NCBI RefSeq assembly: GCF_020524345.1
Contig: NZ_JAIVLH010000008.1
Location: 149,368 to 213,367, forward strand
Source of the DNA: Metabacillus niabensis
GTDB lineage: Bacteria > Bacillota > Bacilli > Bacillales > Bacillaceae
DNA length: 64,000 nucleotides
Direction of reading: 5' to 3'
Under the pieces are notes generated by a model. The model had not been told where the DNA came from, did not search any database, and saw only the letters and a list, made by a program, of their open reading frames with translations. Positions 62,549 through 64,000 of the stretch are shown piece after piece; position 1 is the stretch's first letter, and every line of letters begins with the position of its first letter. A program made the translations under genes and the position numbers.

Positions 62549-63637
62549 TTGAAAATCCATATTGATCAATTACAAGAAGGCTGTATTTTAACGGATAATG
62601 TCTTATCAGCAACAAATAGACCAATCATTTTTAAAAATGCAATCATTAATAAACATTTAATCGATGTTCTGCAGGCATTTTTAGTGAAGGAAGTACAAGT
62701 TGCGAATTTATTAGCAAATGGAAAAGAATTCAAACCAGCATTATTTGAAGAAGAACAAATAATAGATACTTCAAAAGAGAAAGTAACACCTCATAAGACG
62801 TTTTACCAACAATATTTAGAGAGTGTGCATGCTTATAAGCAGCTTTTTATAAACTGGCAATCTGGTGGTTTACTTGATATTCAGAAGATAAGACAAGTTA
62901 TTATTCCCTTAGTTGCAGAAATTGATCTTAATGATGAAGAAGTTTTTAAGTTGTATCACTATTGCCAACAAGAAGATTATGTTTTTCACCATAGTATCTC
63001 AGTTGCGTTGATAAGTGCGTTTCTGGCAAAAAAATTAGGTTACCAAAGGGGAGAAATAAACCAAATTGCAATAACTGGATTATTATGTGACTGTGGTATG
63101 AGTAAAGTGAATCCAAATATTTTAAAAAAGAATGTAACCTTGACCGAGAGTGAATACAAAGATATTAGACAGCATCCTGTTCATAGTTACAATATGCTTA
63201 AAAATATTATGTCTATTAAAGATGGAGTGAAAATGGGAGTTTTACAGCACCATGAAAGAATAGATGGTAGTGGCTATCCTTTAAATGTAATAGGGTCACA
63301 GTTACACCCATATAGTAAGATAGTAGCTTTGGCTGATACGTACCAAGCAATGGTGTCTATTAGGCCATACCGTAGTAAACAATCCCCTTTTAAGGTCTTA
63401 GAACAAATTATGGAAGATGATTTTGGTAAGTTTGACATTACCATTATTAATGAATTAAAAAAAGGAATTGCAAAGTTCTCTTCAGGGACCAAGGTCAGGT
63501 TATCTAATGGTGTTGATGCTGAAATTATCTTTATGGATGATAATAATCCTACTAGACCAATGATAAAATCCTTGAACACGAAGGAAATTATTGTATTAAA
63601 AGAGAGAAGAGAACTATTTATCGAAGAAATTATATAA
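62549..63637 (+). CDS. HD-GYP domain protein with altered HD motif
   Basis: This is a 362-residue protein. Residues 1-140 are an uncharacterised N-terminal region. Residues 145-330 are an HD-GYP domain: His148 (HHSIS), later His209 (RQHPVHS), His234/His235 (LQHHERIDGSGYP). HD-GYP proteins hydrolyse cyclic-di-GMP, but here the HD pair is Cys180-Asp181 (GLLCDCGMSK), so a main metal-binding His is missing and the site may be inactive or different. TTG 62549 follows AAGGAGGGG. It lies between gyrA and the rRNA operon, a common place for this gene in Bacillaceae. Confidence 0.87.
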   Translation: MKIHIDQLQEGCILTDNVLSATNRPIIFKNAIINKHLIDVLQAFLVKEVQVANLLANGKEFKPALFEEEQIIDTSKEKVTPHKTFYQQYLESVHAYKQLFINWQSGGLLDIQKIRQVIIPLVAEIDLNDEEVFKLYHYCQQEDYVFHHSISVALISAFLAKKLGYQRGEINQIAITGLLCDCGMSKVNPNILKKNVTLTESEYKDIRQHPVHSYNMLKNIMSIKDGVKMGVLQHHERIDGSGYPLNVIGSQLHPYSKIVALADTYQAMVSIRPYRSKQSPFKVLEQIMEDDFGKFDITIINELKKGIAKFSSGTKVRLSNGVDAEIIFMDDNNPTRPMIKSLNTKEIIVLKERRELFIEEII

Positions 63638-63654
63638 AAAGCTCTGATTTTTTG

Positions 63655-63683
63655 TTGACTGTAGTAATTGTTACTGCTATAAT
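63655..63683 (+). promoter_or_regulatory. rRNA operon promoter P1
   Basis: TTGACT and TATAAT separated by exactly 17 bases, about 210 bases before the 16S start. Inverted repeats lie on both sides (63640 and 63698). Confidence 0.88.
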
Positions 63684-63736
63684 CTTTTAAGTCAGCTAAT
63701 CAGAGCTGAATGAGAAATGAAAGATAAAAAAAACAG

Positions 63737-63765
63737 TTGACTTAATGACGAGTTAAATGTTACAT
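63737..63765 (+). promoter_or_regulatory. rRNA operon promoter P2
   Basis: TTGACT and TTACAT with 17 bases between them. Tandem promoters of this sort are usual for Bacillus rRNA operons; the sequence ATTCTTTGAAAACTAAAC-like leader follows at about 63793 as TTCTTTGAAAACTAAAC. Confidence 0.6.
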
Positions 63766-63890
63766 TTAAGAAGTCGCCTTTGGGTGACGAAAGTTCTTTG
63801 AAAACTAAACAAAACCAAGCGTGCCAACGTTAATTTCGATTAACAAAAACGTACTATATAGTACAAATTTTTATGAGCTATATCAAACAC

Positions 63891-64000
63891 TTTATTGGAG
63901 AGTTTGATCCTGGCTCAGGACGAACGCTGGCGGCGTGCCTAATACATGCAAGTCGAGCGAATCTGAGGGAGCTTGCTCCCAAAGATTAGCGGCGGACGGG
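63891..64000 (+). rRNA. 16S rRNA, 5' end (continues beyond window)
   Basis: The gene begins TTTATTGGAGAGTTTGATCC, continues with GGCTCAGGACGAACGCTGG and reaches the V1 region (GGGAGCTTGCTCCC hairpin) and GGCGGACGGG. The sequence is typical of Bacillaceae. Confidence 0.99.

Overview
The window is the replication-origin end of a Bacillaceae chromosome (low GC, Firmicute). From about 17 kb to the right edge the gene order is the classical Bacillus origin neighbourhood: walRKHIJ-htrC, tRNAs, purA, dnaC, rplI, gdpP, yybS, rpsR-ssb-rpsF, ychF, yyaE, yyaC, spo0J-soj, noc, rsmG, mnmG, mnmE, jag, spoIIIJ, rnpA, rpmH, oriC, dnaA, dnaN, rlbA, recF, remB, gyrB, gyrA, and finally the start of a 16S rRNA gene. 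Genes left of oriC lie mostly on the minus strand and genes right of it on the plus strand, so replication and transcription are co-directional. Sporulation genes (spoIIIJ, spo0J, soj, yyaC) point to an endospore former. The species cannot be fixed from sequence alone.

Positions 1-16.9 kb are an accessory island that stops exactly at the 3' end of rlmH. In staphylococci that is the integration point of SCC elements. The left part (1-2.8 kb) carries a minus-strand block of small genes (RadC-like JAMM protein, DUF1643, DUF960 and unknowns) of the kind that accompanies ccr recombinase genes in SCC elements. No serine recombinase is in the window, so an SCC-like origin is an inference. Next come a nuclease lipoprotein, a possible PD-(D/E)XK protein, a gene remnant and a tyrosine integrase (2.8-6.9 kb).

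The centre (7.5-14.7 kb) is a five-gene defence-type cassette. An SNF2 helicase, a stand-alone EcoRII-N-like DNA-binding protein, a MORC/MutL-like GHKL ATPase and an HNH nuclease form a tightly packed minus-strand operon. Divergent from it is a single-chain fusion of a Dcm-like cytosine-5 methyltransferase, an EcoRII-N-like domain and an EcoRII-C-like nuclease domain. The fusion and the small operon protein share the same effector domain, and the nuclease domain appears to have Gln where the usual PD-(D/E)XK lysine should be. MORC-like ATPases linked to restriction-modification genes are known from comparative genomics, but this arrangement is the best candidate for an under-described system here. 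A second DUF960 gene and a large P-loop ATPase with a zinc ribbon fill the space to rlmH.

In the core, cell-wall control (WalRK and its regulators), c-di-AMP turnover (GdpP), chromosome segregation (Soj/Spo0J/Noc, parS), initiation (DnaA, bipartite oriC, two further DnaA-box clusters) and topology (gyrase) sit together. Features of note: a DUF554 gene broken by a one-base frameshift, three dispersed-repeat copies of one type and one 126-bp repeat of another, a tRNA fragment, candidate PurR boxes before purA, an inverted repeat around the rRNA promoter, and an HD-GYP protein with Cys in place of the HD-motif His.
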